Assembly: GCA_022072025.1 (NCBI GenBank)
Contig: JAJVIP010000005.1
Location: forward strand, 1-64,000
DNA from: Elusimicrobiota bacterium
GTDB lineage: Bacteria; Elusimicrobiota; Elusimicrobia; F11
Reading direction: 5' to 3'
Length of the DNA stretch: 64,000 nucleotides
The position numbers and the translations under genes are program-made. Positions 30,102-40,255 of the stretch are shown here, piece by piece (the stretch's first letter is position 1; each line of letters begins with the position of its first letter). Under the pieces are notes generated by a model. The model was given only the letters and a program-made list of their open reading frames with translations. It searched no databases and was not told the origin of the DNA.

Positions 30102-31892
30102 ATGAATACCATGAAAGACAGTGCAAAAAAAACCGCAGATAAAACCCAACCAGAATCAACAACGCCTCTGCTCTCCGGAGCGCAAATTGTTGTCGAAGGA
30201 CTTGTCAAAGAAGGCGTGACCCATATTTTTGGCATCCCCGGAGGCGCTTGTTTGCCTCTGTTTGATGCTTTTTATGGATCCAAACTTAATCTGGTTTTAA
30301 CCCGCCATGAACAAGGCGCTGCTCATATGGCCGATGGCTATGCGCGCTCGACAGGTCGCGTCGGAGTGTGTATTGCCACTTCGGGCCCCGGAGCCACAAA
30401 TCTAGTGACGGGGTTGGCCACCGCTAACATGGATTCCATCCCAGTCGTGGCCTTGACCGGTCAAGTGGCCACGCACCTCATTGGCAACGACGCTTTCCAA
30501 GAAGCCGATGCCACCGGCGTAATGCGGCCTGTGACAAAACATAATTTTATGGTCAAAGACGTTCGGGATTTGGCTCGGGTGATTCGGGAAGCCTTTTATA
30601 TTGCCCGCAGCGGTCGGCCAGGTCCTGTGCATATCGATATTCCAGTGGACGTTCAGCGGGCCAAAACGCCCTTTGAATGGCCTGAAACCGTCCGGTTGAG
30701 ATCCTACAAGCCGAAAATGGAAGGGCACCCGAAACAAATTCAAAAGGCCATCGAGTTGTTGGAAAATTCTGAGAAGCCTCTGTTGTATGTCGGAGGTGGC
30801 GCGATGCTTTCAGGCGCGACTCAAGAGCTCATTAAACTTTCCGATCGAGCCGATATTCCTGTGGTTCATACACTCATGGCCAACGGCGCGTTTCCCTTTG
30901 ATCATCCCAATTATGTGGGGGTTTTGGGGATGCATGGAAAGTATTCAGCCAATATAGCGATGCAAAATTGTGATGTGTTGGTTTCTTGTGGGGCGCGGTT
31001 TGACGACCGCGTGACTGGCAATTTGACCAGTTTCTCCAAACAGTCCAAGAAGATTCATATCGATATCGATCCTGCCAATATCGGAAAAACGGTTCCGGTG
31101 GATGTGCCTTTGGTCGGGGACGTGAAGTCGGTGGTGAAAGTGATTGCCGAAAAAATTAAATCCGCGAAACATGCCGCTTGGCGAAAACAAATACAAGAAT
31201 GGGAAGATAAACATCCGCTGGCGTTTAAACCCAATTCACCTGTTCTTCAGCCGCAGTTTCTTATTCAAGAGCTCCATCGTTTGACCAAGGGAGAGGCGAT
31301 TGTGGCCACAGGCGTGGGGCAACATCAGATGTGGGCCATGCAATGGTACGCGAGCAAGTCTCCGAAACAATTCCTCACGTCGGGGGGGCTTGGCACCATG
31401 GGTTTTGGTTTCCCCGCGGCCATTGGAGCGCGGTTCGCCAATCCCGATAAAGTGGTGGTTTGTATTGATGGGGACGGGTCTTTCCAAATGACCATGTCAG
31501 AGTTGGCAACGATTGTTCATGAGAAAGCGAAGGTGATCATTATTGTGATCAATAACTATTTCTTGGGAATGGTGCGACAGTGGCAGGAGCTTTTTTATAA
31601 GGAGCGTTTCTCCGCATCGAACTTAACCACTCATGGCGCGGACAATAAAAAGGATGGTTATCCTGAAGCCGGCTCCATTCATTACCTTCCGGATTTCATT
31701 AAGTTCGTGGAGGCCTACGGGGTCAAAGGGGTTCGCATCTTTAAAAATCAAGAGGTGGAGGGAGCCATCAAAGAAGCGATGGCGTCCAAGGGGCCTTTTC
31801 TCATTGAAGCGATGATTTCACCTGAAGAAAAAGTGTTCCCGATGGTTCCCGCGGGAGCCGGGTTGGACGAAATCATTGTGGATATGGCTTAA
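30102..31892 (+). CDS. ilvB: Acetolactate synthase large subunit
   Basis: 596 residues from ATG at 30102, chosen because AAAGGA lies eight bases upstream and the homologous region starts soon after. ThDP enzyme forming acetolactate or acetohydroxybutyrate. Motifs: [30 protein letters not shown] (catalytic Glu), [29 protein letters not shown], and the ThDP/Mg loop from GDGSFQM to [12 protein letters not shown]. ilvN follows by 10 bases, matching the usual catalytic/regulatory pairing. Confidence 0.96.
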   Translation: MNTMKDSAKKTADKTQPESTTPLLSGAQIVVEGLVKEGVTHIFGIPGGACLPLFDAFYGSKLNLVLTRHEQGAAHMADGYARSTGRVGVCIATSGPGATNLVTGLATANMDSIPVVALTGQVATHLIGNDAFQEADATGVMRPVTKHNFMVKDVRDLARVIREAFYIARSGRPGPVHIDIPVDVQRAKTPFEWPETVRLRSYKPKMEGHPKQIQKAIELLENSEKPLLYVGGGAMLSGATQELIKLSDRADIPVVHTLMANGAFPFDHPNYVGVLGMHGKYSANIAMQNCDVLVSCGARFDDRVTGNLTSFSKQSKKIHIDIDPANIGKTVPVDVPLVGDVKSVVKVIAEKIKSAKHAAWRKQIQEWEDKHPLAFKPNSPVLQPQFLIQELHRLTKGEAIVATGVGQHQMWAMQWYASKSPKQFLTSGGLGTMGFGFPAAIGARFANPDKVVVCIDGDGSFQMTMSELATIVHEKAKVIIIVINNYFLGMVRQWQELFYKERFSASNLTTHGADNKKDGYPEAGSIHYLPDFIKFVEAYGVKGVRIFKNQEVEGAIKEAMASKGPFLIEAMISPEEKVFPMVPAGAGLDEIIVDMA

Positions 31893-31902
31893 GGAGACAA
31901 CC

Positions 31903-32433
31903 ATGGAAAACACAGATATGAAACACACCATTTCACTCTTGGTGGAAAATAAGTTTGGAGTGTTGGCGCGTATTTCGGGGCTATTTTCGGCTCGTGGCTA
32001 CAATATTGACTCCTTATCGGTGGGAACAACCGAAGATTCCAATGTGTCGCGCATGACCATTGTGGTCAAAGGCGACAACCGCGTCTTGGAGCAGGTTGAA
32101 AAACAACTCAACAAACTCATTGATGTCATCAAGGTGGCGGATTATCAGGACACTCCTCATGTGGAACGAGATCTGGCCTTGATAAAAGTTGCGGCGGATA
32201 AAAATTCTAGAAGTGAGTTGATTCAAATATGCGATATTTTTCGAGCGAAGATTGTTGACGTGGCGGTTGATTCAATTATTGTTGAAATGACCGGCGATGA
32301 AGAAAAAATAGAAGCCCTTACACGGATGCTTCGACCATTCGGCATAAAAGAAATGTGCCGAACGGGCATTGTGGCGATGGCGAGAGGCGCAAAAGGAATC
32401 TCAGTTGCCGAATTGGAGAAGGTGTTATCATGA
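31903..32433 (+). CDS. ilvN: Acetolactate synthase small (regulatory) subunit
   Basis: 176 residues from ATG at 31903, with AAGGAG upstream. An N-terminal ACT domain ([21 protein letters not shown], seen as two overlapping halves, then [11 protein letters not shown]) senses valine, and a C-terminal domain (from about 85, with ERDLALIKV and [10 protein letters not shown]) completes the large IlvH-type form. It activates and feedback-regulates IlvB. The stop overlaps ilvC by ATGA. Confidence 0.95.
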   Translation: MENTDMKHTISLLVENKFGVLARISGLFSARGYNIDSLSVGTTEDSNVSRMTIVVKGDNRVLEQVEKQLNKLIDVIKVADYQDTPHVERDLALIKVAADKNSRSELIQICDIFRAKIVDVAVDSIIVEMTGDEEKIEALTRMLRPFGIKEMCRTGIVAMARGAKGISVAELEKVLS

Positions 32434-33527
32434 GCAAAACAGAAACGAAGTCACAGACAAAAAAGCCGGATTTTTTGCCGAACGGAAAATCGGGAGGGAC
32501 ACCAACGGGTCTTAAGGCCAAGGTTTACCACGACGAAGATGCCGATCTAAAATGGCTCAAAGGAAAACGGATTGTGGTGGTGGGTTATGGATCTCAAGGG
32601 CATGGCCAGGCGCTCAATTTGCGAGATTCCGAATTGGATGTTCACATCGCGGTGCGAAAAGATGGCCGCGGTTGGAAGTTGGCGTTAAAACATGGTTGGG
32701 TTGAAGGGAAAAACTTGTCGAACAATATCGCGGCTGAAGTCAAACAGGCCGATTGGGTTCACATTTTATTGCCGGACGAAACCCAGGCAGAAGTTTGGCA
32801 GAGCGATATCCTTCCCCATCTCAAAAAGGGAGCCACCGTGGCTTTCTCTCATGGATTCAATATCCGCTTTTCACAGATTGTTCCTCCCAAAGATGTGGAC
32901 GTGGTATTGGTCGCGCCCAAAGGACCGGGGCATTTGGTCCGGCGAACCTACGAGGAGGGACGCGGAACGCCTGCGTTGGTTGCCATTGAGCAAGATGCAT
33001 CGGGAAATGCCTTTCAACGAGCGTTGGCTTTTTGCAAGGGAATTGGGGCCGCGCGGGCAGGCGTTATACAGACAACATTTAAAGAAGAGACCGAAACCGA
33101 TCTTTTCGGTGAACAGGTGGTTCTTTGTGGTGGGGCGGTTGAATTGATCAAGAAGGGATTCGAAACATTGATCGAAGCAGGGTATCAGCCCGAAGTGGCC
33201 TATTTTGAATGTCTTCATGAATTAAAACTCATTGTTGATTTGGTTCAAGAAGGCGGCATTGGATGGATGAACTATTCCATTTCCAACACGGCCGAATATG
33301 GCGAATACAGCCGGGGGCCTCGCATAGTGACGGACGAAACCAAAAAAGAGATGAAAAAAATTCTTAAGGAAATTCAAAGTGGTGAGTTCGCTCGTGAATA
33401 TTTACTCGAGAATAAAGTGGGAAAACCGGTGTTTAATTCTTACCGACAGGCCACTGATAATCACGAAATTGAAAAGGTGGGCGCTGCTCTTCGCAGCATG
33501 ATGCCTTGGTTAAAGAAACGCGAGTAA
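32430..33527 (+). CDS. ilvC: Ketol-acid reductoisomerase
   Basis: 365 residues from ATG at 32430, overlapping ilvN by four bases. Uses NAD(P)H and Mg to make dihydroxy acids. Motifs: [18 protein letters not shown] (cofactor loop), [13 protein letters not shown], the metal-binding [12 protein letters not shown] and [11 protein letters not shown] segments. The C-terminal knotted domain is of the short class I type. An extra 30-residue lysine-rich N-terminal extension precedes the core. Confidence 0.95.
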   Translation: MSKTETKSQTKKPDFLPNGKSGGTPTGLKAKVYHDEDADLKWLKGKRIVVVGYGSQGHGQALNLRDSELDVHIAVRKDGRGWKLALKHGWVEGKNLSNNIAAEVKQADWVHILLPDETQAEVWQSDILPHLKKGATVAFSHGFNIRFSQIVPPKDVDVVLVAPKGPGHLVRRTYEEGRGTPALVAIEQDASGNAFQRALAFCKGIGAARAGVIQTTFKEETETDLFGEQVVLCGGAVELIKKGFETLIEAGYQPEVAYFECLHELKLIVDLVQEGGIGWMNYSISNTAEYGEYSRGPRIVTDETKKEMKKILKEIQSGEFAREYLLENKVGKPVFNSYRQATDNHEIEKVGAALRSMMPWLKKRE

Positions 33528-33534
33528 TGGCGGT

Positions 33535-34179
33535 TTGGCGTTGAAATTGCCGATTGCTTCCGACGGTTGGCGATTCATCATCGGTTTTTCACTGCTGGGA
33601 TTTTTTTTGTTGATATTTGGATCTTGGTGGGGATTTCCTTGGGGTGTTCTACTGCTTGGATTGGCCATTTTTTCCCTGTTCTTTTTTCGGGATTTTGATC
33701 GAGCCACTGTCATGGATGATCTTTCCATTTACAGTCCCGGTGATGGAAAAGTCATAGAGGTGGCGACATTGTCGGAGGGAGAATATGCCGGTCAAAGGAT
33801 TGTTCGGATTTTCTTGTCCGTATTTGATGGGCACATCCAACGCTCACCCAGCCAAGGTGTGATAAAAAATATCACCTATAAAAAAGGATTGTTTCTGGAC
33901 GCGAGAGATTCCCGCGCTCATGTTGAAAATGAACAGAACACTCTTGTTCTGGAAACGAATAGAGGTACCCTGGTGATAAAACAAATTGCTGGGCTGATTG
34001 CGCGGAGAATTGTTTGTTGGGTCCAAAAAGGGCAAACGCTGGGCCAAGGGGAACGATATGGTTTGATTCGATTTGGTTCTCAAGTGGACGTCATTATGCC
34101 CTTAAAAGCTGTACCGGTTGTTAAATTCGGAGATCGCGTGGTGGGTGGGGAAACGGTGTTGGCCCGGTGGACGGTATGA
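33535..34179 (+). CDS. psd: Phosphatidylserine decarboxylase (short, archaeal/bacterial type)
   Basis: 214 residues from a TTG start. Two N-terminal membrane segments (about 13-50) precede the catalytic domain. Key features are SPGDGKV, the FDGHIQRSP histidine segment, and the autocleavage Ser in RFGSQVDV, where a pyruvoyl group forms. Converts phosphatidylserine to phosphatidylethanolamine at the inner membrane. It overlaps pssA by ATGA, so the two PE-synthesis steps are coupled. Confidence 0.9.
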   Translation: MALKLPIASDGWRFIIGFSLLGFFLLIFGSWWGFPWGVLLLGLAIFSLFFFRDFDRATVMDDLSIYSPGDGKVIEVATLSEGEYAGQRIVRIFLSVFDGHIQRSPSQGVIKNITYKKGLFLDARDSRAHVENEQNTLVLETNRGTLVIKQIAGLIARRIVCWVQKGQTLGQGERYGLIRFGSQVDVIMPLKAVPVVKFGDRVVGGETVLARWTV

Positions 34180-34973
34180 GCGAAATACCCCATCGATTTC
34201 ATAAAGCGCGGGTTTTTTTACCCAGCCTTTTTACAGTTGGAAATATGGCGATGGGTTTTTTTGCGATTTTCGCGGCTTTTGAAGGACGTTGGGTGGCGGC
34301 GCCAACGGCCATTTTCATCGGACATGTCATGGATATTTTGGACGGTCGTGTGGCGCGTTGGTTTAAAATGACTACTCCCTTTGGGGGCGAATTCGACTCG
34401 TTCGCAGATTGGATGTCATTCGGTATAGCCCCAGCCATTATGATTTATCTGTTGGCTCTTAAAGACATGGGAAAGCCGGGATTACTTTTGGCTTTTCTTT
34501 TTGTGTTGTGCGGAGCCCTACGGCTGACTCGGTTTAATTTAATGTCAATTGACAAATTAGCCGAGAATGCACCCGCAAGCACCAACTTTTCCGGGTTGCC
34601 CATACCGGGTGCCGGAGGGTTTTTGGCTGTCTTGGTCTTGTTGTTTGGCTTGTCTGAGAGCGGACATCAAGGCAGAACTATGAATTTGATTTATCATCAG
34701 GTTCCATTTTTGCGCGCGGGAATTCCTTTGATTGTGTTTGGATTGGCCATATTGATGGTGTCGAAAGTCCAGTATGTTTCTTTCAAAAAAACCCATTTTT
34801 TTCGGCCGCAGTCGTTACCGACTTTTATGGTCATGGTTTTCGTTCTGTTTATGATTTATTTGTATCCTCAAAACACCATCTTTATTTTGTATGCCGGCTA
34901 TATTTTGTGGGGAATTTTTTTCACCATTTGGCGTCTTATACGGGTCAGGCCCAAAGATCAGGCGGCTCATTAA
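34176..34973 (+). CDS. pssA: CDP-diacylglycerol-serine O-phosphatidyltransferase
   Basis: 265 residues from ATG at 34176 (an upstream GTG at 34167 would add three). An integral membrane CDP-alcohol phosphotransferase: the motif DGRVAR...GGEFDSFAD fits DGxxAR(x8)GxxxDxxxD, near residues 50-72. Several further hydrophobic segments follow. It makes phosphatidylserine for the adjacent psd. The next gene, leuA, begins three bases after the stop. Confidence 0.92.
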   Translation: MSEIPHRFHKARVFLPSLFTVGNMAMGFFAIFAAFEGRWVAAPTAIFIGHVMDILDGRVARWFKMTTPFGGEFDSFADWMSFGIAPAIMIYLLALKDMGKPGLLLAFLFVLCGALRLTRFNLMSIDKLAENAPASTNFSGLPIPGAGGFLAVLVLLFGLSESGHQGRTMNLIYHQVPFLRAGIPLIVFGLAILMVSKVQYVSFKKTHFFRPQSLPTFMVMVFVLFMIYLYPQNTIFILYAGYILWGIFFTIWRLIRVRPKDQAAH

Positions 34974-34976
34974 CTT

Positions 34977-36536
34977 ATGAAAAAAGACAACAATCAAATC
35001 ATCATCTTTGACACCACCTTGCGTGATGGCGAACAATCGCCTGGCGCGAGCCTCAATATTGAGGAAAAGGTAGAGGTGGCGCACCAACTGGCAAGGTTGG
35101 GGGTTGATGTTATTGAAGGGGGATTCCCCATCACCAGTCCAGGAGATTTTGAAGCGGTGACACAGATGGCAAAGAAGGTAAAAGGTCCTGAAATATGTGG
35201 GCTGGCGCGATGCGTTAAAAAAGATATCGATGCGGCCTGGGAAGCGGTTAAGCATTCTAAAAAGCCCAGGATTCATGTTTTCTTGGCCACCAGCGATATC
35301 CACATGGAAAAGAAATTGAAAATGTCGAGACAGCAGGTTCTCGACCGTATCGCAGAAATGGTGGCGTATGCCAATAAATTTACCGATAACATTGATTTTT
35401 CTCCTGAAGATGCCGTCCGGTCGGATTTCATGTTTCTCACGCAAGCCGTTAAAACGGCCATTGAAGCTGGAGCCAGGACGATCAATGTTCCAGATACTGT
35501 TGGTTACGCGATTCCGTTTGAGTTTGGAGGCATGATCAATCGATTGATCCATGAGACGCCTGGTTCAGAAAAAGCGATTTTTTCCGTTCATTGCCACAAC
35601 GACTTGGGCCTGGCCGTGGCCAATTCATTGGCCGCTGTGAAAAACGGAGTTCGACAAGTCGAATGCACGATCAATGGAATCGGTGAGCGCGCCGGAAACG
35701 CCTCGTTGGAAGAAATTGTGATGGCTTTGGCTACGCGCAAAGACTATTTCAATTTCGAAACAAATGTGAAAACTGAGGAAATATATAGGACCAGCCGATT
35801 GGTTTCTCGCCTCACGGGAATGATGGTTCAGCCCAACAAAGCAATCGTGGGGGCGAATGCGTTCGCGCATGAGTCCGGAATCCATCAGGATGGGGTGATC
35901 AAACATCGACAGACTTATGAAATCATGACGCCCGAATCAGTGGGAGTTCCTTCTTCTCAAATTATTTTGGGAAAGTTGTCGGGTCGTAATGCACTCCAAA
36001 AAAGAATGAAAGAGTTGGGGTATGATATTGACGGAAAAGAATTGGAAGCTCTTTTTGATCAATTCAAACAACTCTCTGACAAAAAGAAATATGTTTTTGA
36101 CGAAGACCTCTTAACTTTGGTTGAGGAAAAAGAAGGCACCGCGGCGGAGCGTTATAAATTGGAATATTTGCAAACCAGCTCTGGAACCGGAAGTGTGCCG
36201 ACCGCGACTATTCGAATTTCTTTTAAGGGAAATGTGGTCCAGGAAACAGCCTGCGGGGATGGCCCGGTCGACGCCGTTTATAAAGCCATAGATAAAGTAA
36301 CTGAAATTCCAGTGAGGTTGCTTGATTATAAATTGTCAAGTGTATCAGGTGGAAAAGATGCTCAGGGGGAGGTAACTGTTCAATTGGAGACTAAAACAGG
36401 AGCCACTGTAAGGGGCAAAGGGGCCTCGACGGATATTATTGAGGCCAGTGCCAAAGCATATCTATCAGCCATCAATCGCATTGACGTGAAAAAAACCGGA
36501 AAGTCAACGGTTGATGCAAAATTGGAGAAAATCTAA
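34977..36536 (+). CDS. leuA: 2-isopropylmalate synthase
   Basis: 519 residues. First committed leucine step, condensing 2-ketoisovalerate and acetyl-CoA. Catalytic barrel: [30 protein letters not shown], metal ligands in [29 protein letters not shown] and [11 protein letters not shown]-terminal LeuA dimer domain (about 390-510) carries feedback control. Clearly distinct from cimA upstream. An FHA gene begins immediately after its stop. Confidence 0.95.
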   Translation: MKKDNNQIIIFDTTLRDGEQSPGASLNIEEKVEVAHQLARLGVDVIEGGFPITSPGDFEAVTQMAKKVKGPEICGLARCVKKDIDAAWEAVKHSKKPRIHVFLATSDIHMEKKLKMSRQQVLDRIAEMVAYANKFTDNIDFSPEDAVRSDFMFLTQAVKTAIEAGARTINVPDTVGYAIPFEFGGMINRLIHETPGSEKAIFSVHCHNDLGLAVANSLAAVKNGVRQVECTINGIGERAGNASLEEIVMALATRKDYFNFETNVKTEEIYRTSRLVSRLTGMMVQPNKAIVGANAFAHESGIHQDGVIKHRQTYEIMTPESVGVPSSQIILGKLSGRNALQKRMKELGYDIDGKELEALFDQFKQLSDKKKYVFDEDLLTLVEEKEGTAAERYKLEYLQTSSGTGSVPTATIRISFKGNVVQETACGDGPVDAVYKAIDKVTEIPVRLLDYKLSSVSGGKDAQGEVTVQLETKTGATVRGKGASTDIIEASAKAYLSAINRIDVKKTGKSTVDAKLEKI

Positions 36537-37061
36537 ATGGCTGCTCTCATCCCCAAAAACCAAAAGGACGAAAATTGGCAACCATTAATTAAAAACCGTG
36601 ACTATGCCGTTCTTTGTAATCCCACGGACAGTATTTATTTGAAGTTGGGGCAAGGTGGCGGGATGTTTCTTTCATTTGAGCCTTCCAGTGAGGATCGGTC
36701 TTTAAATGAAGTGGCTTACGAAAGCGGCGCATTGAACATGTTGGGAAAAGTGAAGACCGGTGAGAGATATGTGATCGGTCGAACCAGTGAATCCACCATT
36801 AAGATTTCACATGCCATTGTTTCTCGGCAACATTTAACTTTTACATTGAAAGGGAACGTTTTAATCCTTCAAGATTTGGGGTCCACCAATGGAACGTATT
36901 TGTATGGTGAAACCAAACACTTTGATATTGCTGAGTATCTTGAGCAACACCCTCCTGAAAAAGAGCAAGAAGGAACTTTGGATTGGGTTCACCAGGAATT
37001 CGGTCCCTCAATCGTTGAATTTTTAGCAGAATATTCTCAACAACATAAAGGACAAAATTGA
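36537..37061 (+). CDS. FHA-domain protein
   Basis: 174 residues. The N-terminal 70 residues are unassigned; the FHA domain (about 75-125) has GR at 81-82, the SRQH segment at 96-99 and the STNGT phosphothreonine-binding loop at 116-120, so the phosphopeptide-binding residues look intact. A short C-terminal tail is acidic/Gln-rich. FHA domains bind phosphothreonine proteins; the target is unknown. It abuts leuA and overlaps leuB, an unusual place for a signalling gene. Confidence 0.85.
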   Translation: MAALIPKNQKDENWQPLIKNRDYAVLCNPTDSIYLKLGQGGGMFLSFEPSSEDRSLNEVAYESGALNMLGKVKTGERYVIGRTSESTIKISHAIVSRQHLTFTLKGNVLILQDLGSTNGTYLYGETKHFDIAEYLEQHPPEKEQEGTLDWVHQEFGPSIVEFLAEYSQQHKGQN

Positions 37062-37063
37062 TT

Positions 37064-38176
37064 ATGGCTTCCGCAACAACAAATCTTCAACCGAAAGCGA
37101 TTTCGGTCAAAGAATCCAAGACCAGTTATAAAATTGCTGTTTTAGAGGGCGACGGAACAGGGCCGGAAGTGGTGAGGGAGGGGCTCAAAGTCCTCAATGC
37201 CGCTTCGCGGAAATTTAAATGCAAACTCGAATTTGTTCACTACGATTTGGGTGGGGAACGATATAAAAAGTCGGGTGAAATTTTACCCGATGGGGTTCTC
37301 ACAGAACTTCGGAAAATGGATGCCATTTTTTTAGGGGCTATTGGACATCCTGATGTAAAACCTGGAATTCTTGAAAAAGGTTTGTTGCTTCGTTTGCGAT
37401 TTGAGTTGGATCAATACATCAATTTAAGACCCGTTAAACTTTTTCCAAATGTCGAGACTCCTTTGGCCAACAAAAAACCAGCCGACATCGATTTTGTGGT
37501 TGTTCGTGAAAACACTGAGGGTCTCTATGCCGGAGCTGGAGGTTTTCTTAGGCGCGGAACTCCGCATGAAGTGGCGGTTCAGGAATCCATCAATACCCGA
37601 ATGGGTGCGGAGCGTTGTCTGCGATATGCGTTTGAATACACGCAAAAACGGAACATGAAAAAAATGCTGACGCTTTGTGGAAAAACGAACGTTCTCACCT
37701 ATGCCTTTGATTTATGGGAAAGGGCTTTTTATGAAGTGGCCAAAGAATTTCCGACAGTAAAAACAGACTATGCGCATGTCGATGCCACTTGCATGTGGAT
37801 GGTCAAAAACCCGGAGTATTTTGATGTGATCGTAACCGATAATATGTTTGGAGACATCATCACCGACTTGGGCGCCATGATTCAAGGTGGAATGGGAATT
37901 GCGGCGGGGGGGAATATTAATCCGTTTGGCGTTTCAATGTTTGAGCCCATTGGAGGGTCTGCCCCGAAATACACGGGTCGCAATGTCATCAATCCTTTGG
38001 CGGCTATTTGCGCAGGAGGAATGCTGATGACCGAGATTGGGCAAGGTGAAGCCGGGGAAGCAATTGAAAAAGCTGTTTATAAAGCTTTGGAATCTGGAAA
38101 AATAAAAAGTTTGGCGGCGGGGAAAATGGGGATGTCCACCACTGAAGTGGGAGACTTGGTCGCTTCGCTCATTTAA
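37064..38176 (+). CDS. leuB: 3-isopropylmalate dehydrogenase-like enzyme
   Basis: 370 residues from ATG at 37064; a TTG at 37058 is an alternative that overlaps the FHA stop. Isopropylmalate/isocitrate/tartrate dehydrogenase fold: [25 protein letters not shown], an [10 protein letters not shown] loop, VDATCMWMV, the metal-binding [15 protein letters not shown], and [12 protein letters not shown]. The ENTEGLYAG form and position after leuA favour LeuB, but a related beta-decarboxylating dehydrogenase is not excluded. leuC and leuD are not present here. Its end overlaps the convergent gene by eight bases. Confidence 0.88.
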   Translation: MASATTNLQPKAISVKESKTSYKIAVLEGDGTGPEVVREGLKVLNAASRKFKCKLEFVHYDLGGERYKKSGEILPDGVLTELRKMDAIFLGAIGHPDVKPGILEKGLLLRLRFELDQYINLRPVKLFPNVETPLANKKPADIDFVVVRENTEGLYAGAGGFLRRGTPHEVAVQESINTRMGAERCLRYAFEYTQKRNMKKMLTLCGKTNVLTYAFDLWERAFYEVAKEFPTVKTDYAHVDATCMWMVKNPEYFDVIVTDNMFGDIITDLGAMIQGGMGIAAGGNINPFGVSMFEPIGGSAPKYTGRNVINPLAAICAGGMLMTEIGQGEAGEAIEKAVYKALESGKIKSLAAGKMGMSTTEVGDLVASLI

Positions 38177-39203
38177 TTTTAATCAGAATTTTTCCCACTT
38201 GTTGGCGCCCTTCAAAGTAATCATGCGCGCTTGTTATTTCTTCCATAGGGAAAATCTTGTCGATCACTGGTTTTATTTCACCATGGAAGATGGGGGCACA
38301 TAGATCCTGAAACTCTCGCTGGGTGCCCATTCGACCGCCTAAAACACTTAGATTGCGACTGAAGAGATGTCGCAGATCCATATTAACCACGGGACCAGAG
38401 GTGGCACCACATGTGACAAGGCGACCATATTTGGCCAATGATCGCAGGCTTTTCTCCCACGTCGCAGGTCCCACATGGTCAATCACCACATCAGCTCCTT
38501 TCAACTCCGTTTTCTTGGCGATCCATTTGGAATAGTCGGAATCTTTTTCATCGAAGAAAACATCCTCCGCTCCCCCTAATTTAATTTTTGAAATTTTGTG
38601 CCTTCCCGTGGTCGTCGCGAAAACCTTGGCCCCTTTCCATTTGGCGATTTGAAGAGCTGCCATTCCCACTCCGCTTCCAGCTCCACTTACCAAAACAGTG
38701 TCATTGGAGGTCAACTTTGCTCGCCCAAAAAGCAGGTGCCAGGCCATCAAATAAGCCAGGGGAAATGCGGCGGCTTGTTCAAATTCAATGGAGTCTGGGA
38801 TCGGAATCACATTTTGGTCTGGAACGGCCACATATTCTTGGAGGGATCCGGGGCGTTTGCTTCCCATAATCTCATAGGTTTCACATTGGTTGTCGAGGCC
38901 TTTTTCACACCAAACGCATTGCCCACAGGAAATCCCTGGAAAAATTAAGACCCGATCGCCCGGCGAAACCCCCTCGGCGCCTGCTCCTAGTTTTTCGACA
39001 ATTCCCGAGCCATCGGCCCCAGAAACATGGGGAAAACTCACGGGGTAGGCCGGGCTTCCTTTGCGAATCCATAAATCCAAATGATTCAGGCTGGCATAAT
39101 GGACTTTCACCAAAACTTCATTTTCTTTGGGTTCCGGTTTTGGAAGATCGTCCACCGTCAGAACATCTGGAGCTCCATGACGGGTGATTAAAACGGCTTT
39201 CAT
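38169..39203 (-). CDS. MDR family alcohol dehydrogenase/quinone reductase
   Basis: 344 residues on the minus strand with a strong GGGAGGA site. GroES-like N-terminal domain and Rossmann domain (SGAGSGVGMAALQIAKWKGA, near 165-185). The catalytic-zinc Cys region reads HLDLWIRKG, without Cys at the usual place, while a GQCVWCEKGLDNQC segment could hold the structural zinc. This pattern is common in the zinc-containing quinone reductase-like branch. Substrate unknown. It converges on leuB and diverges from the motor operon. Confidence 0.82.
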   Translation of the reverse strand: MKAVLITRHGAPDVLTVDDLPKPEPKENEVLVKVHYASLNHLDLWIRKGSPAYPVSFPHVSGADGSGIVEKLGAGAEGVSPGDRVLIFPGISCGQCVWCEKGLDNQCETYEIMGSKRPGSLQEYVAVPDQNVIPIPDSIEFEQAAAFPLAYLMAWHLLFGRAKLTSNDTVLVSGAGSGVGMAALQIAKWKGAKVFATTTGRHKISKIKLGGAEDVFFDEKDSDYSKWIAKKTELKGADVVIDHVGPATWEKSLRSLAKYGRLVTCGATSGPVVNMDLRHLFSRNLSVLGGRMGTQREFQDLCAPIFHGEIKPVIDKIFPMEEITSAHDYFEGRQQVGKILIKIK

Positions 39204-39249
39204 GAAATTTATTCCTCCCTACAGAAGCGGAAATGACTCAAGAAATGGG

Positions 39250-39278
39250 TTGAAATCGACTGACTTCTACCATAAATA
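39250..39278 (+). promoter_or_regulatory. Weak candidate sigma-70 promoter for the motor operon
   Basis: TTGAAA at 39250-39255 is followed, after 17 bases, by TAAATA (39273-39278), a poor -10 match; CATAAA two bases earlier is a better hexamer but gives a 15-base spacer. It is the only promoter-like sequence I see in this divergent gap. Confidence 0.25.
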
Positions 39279-39316
39279 CGTAGGAGACTTCAGGTTTTAA
39301 AGTACAAGAGGTTTGA

Positions 39317-40255
39317 ATGGATAAAACAACTCTAATTTTCGCATCGTTTTTACTTCTGTTTAACATCGCAGAAGTTAAAGCGTGGAGTTGGGATTCTCCG
39401 GAAAATGTGATGCCGAGTCTTCGCGAGGATTTGGACCGAGAAATTGCTGCTTACCGGCAACAGGTGCTAAACGGCATGAGTCTTCATGATCGCATCCTCG
39501 CTTTGGATCGATTAATTGATAATTACAAACCCATGGGAATTAACGTGGCTGAGTTGGAAACAGAGCGAGAGAGACTCATTTTGGAAGAAAAGCAGCAGCA
39601 GTTGCGTGCCGCGAATGCGCAGAACTCCGCGACCATCCTCTATGAGCGGGGCGTTACCGAATACAAAGAAGGTAATTATGAAACGGCCCGTTTAACTTTT
39701 ATCGAGGCGGAGCGTATGCTGCCTCAGGACAATTCGATCAAAGAAATCCGAAGACGTTTATCCAATATCACACCGATTCTGGAAAGTGAGGTGGGCAACG
39801 AAAAAGATTCAAAATTGATTCGCCTGGCCATCACGCGTTACATAGAAAACGATCCCAAACGCTCTCTCAACGCCTTGGCGTATGCCCAAGATAAAAAAAT
39901 ATCCCGTCCTGAATTGTCACGTTTGCGTCGTCTCATCGAAACCGATCATCCTGAGGTTGATATGCCGGATCTGCCCACGGGCCTTACTTTGGTTGACCAC
40001 AAACTGCAACTCACGCTCGAGGCCATTTATGATGGCAGATATCTTTCCGCGATTACTGAATGCACCGATGTGCTTGATTTGGAGCCCAGCAATGTGATGG
40101 CCCTCACGCGCTTGGGTTCGGCCTATTACGCTATGAATGAGCGTGATAAAGCCAAACAAATCTGGACCAAGGCGCTGCAACATGATCCCAACAATGACAT
40201 TCTTCGAAAATTTCTTTATGGAGCCAAAGGGGCGGGACGTGTTGAAATTCGTTAA
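39317..40255 (+). CDS. Secreted TPR protein of the motor operon
   Basis: 312 residues with a signal peptide (first ~22, ending VKAWS). A long charged helical region (about 30-110, coiled-coil-like, EKQQQLRAANAQ) is followed by TPR-type repeats (GVTEYKEGNYETARLTFIEA, then AIYDGRYLSAITECTDVLDL and GSAYYAMNERDKAKQIWTKA with DPNND after). It therefore acts in the periplasm or is outer-membrane attached. Its stop overlaps the FliF-FliG fusion by 17 bases, so it is co-expressed with the motor and may be a scaffold or cell-wall partner. Confidence 0.75.
   Translation: MDKTTLIFASFLLLFNIAEVKAWSWDSPENVMPSLREDLDREIAAYRQQVLNGMSLHDRILALDRLIDNYKPMGINVAELETERERLILEEKQQQLRAANAQNSATILYERGVTEYKEGNYETARLTFIEAERMLPQDNSIKEIRRRLSNITPILESEVGNEKDSKLIRLAITRYIENDPKRSLNALAYAQDKKISRPELSRLRRLIETDHPEVDMPDLPTGLTLVDHKLQLTLEAIYDGRYLSAITECTDVLDLEPSNVMALTRLGSAYYAMNERDKAKQIWTKALQHDPNNDILRKFLYGAKGAGRVEIR

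Noticed and set aside
34815-35552. Minus-strand 245-codon ORF
   Set aside because: It is antisense to pssA and leuA, whose motifs are clear; it has no recognisable motif of its own.
40137-40238. Longer start for the FliF-FliG fusion
   Set aside because: The extra codons lie inside the TPR gene and lack the ribosome site seen before the GTG at 40239.
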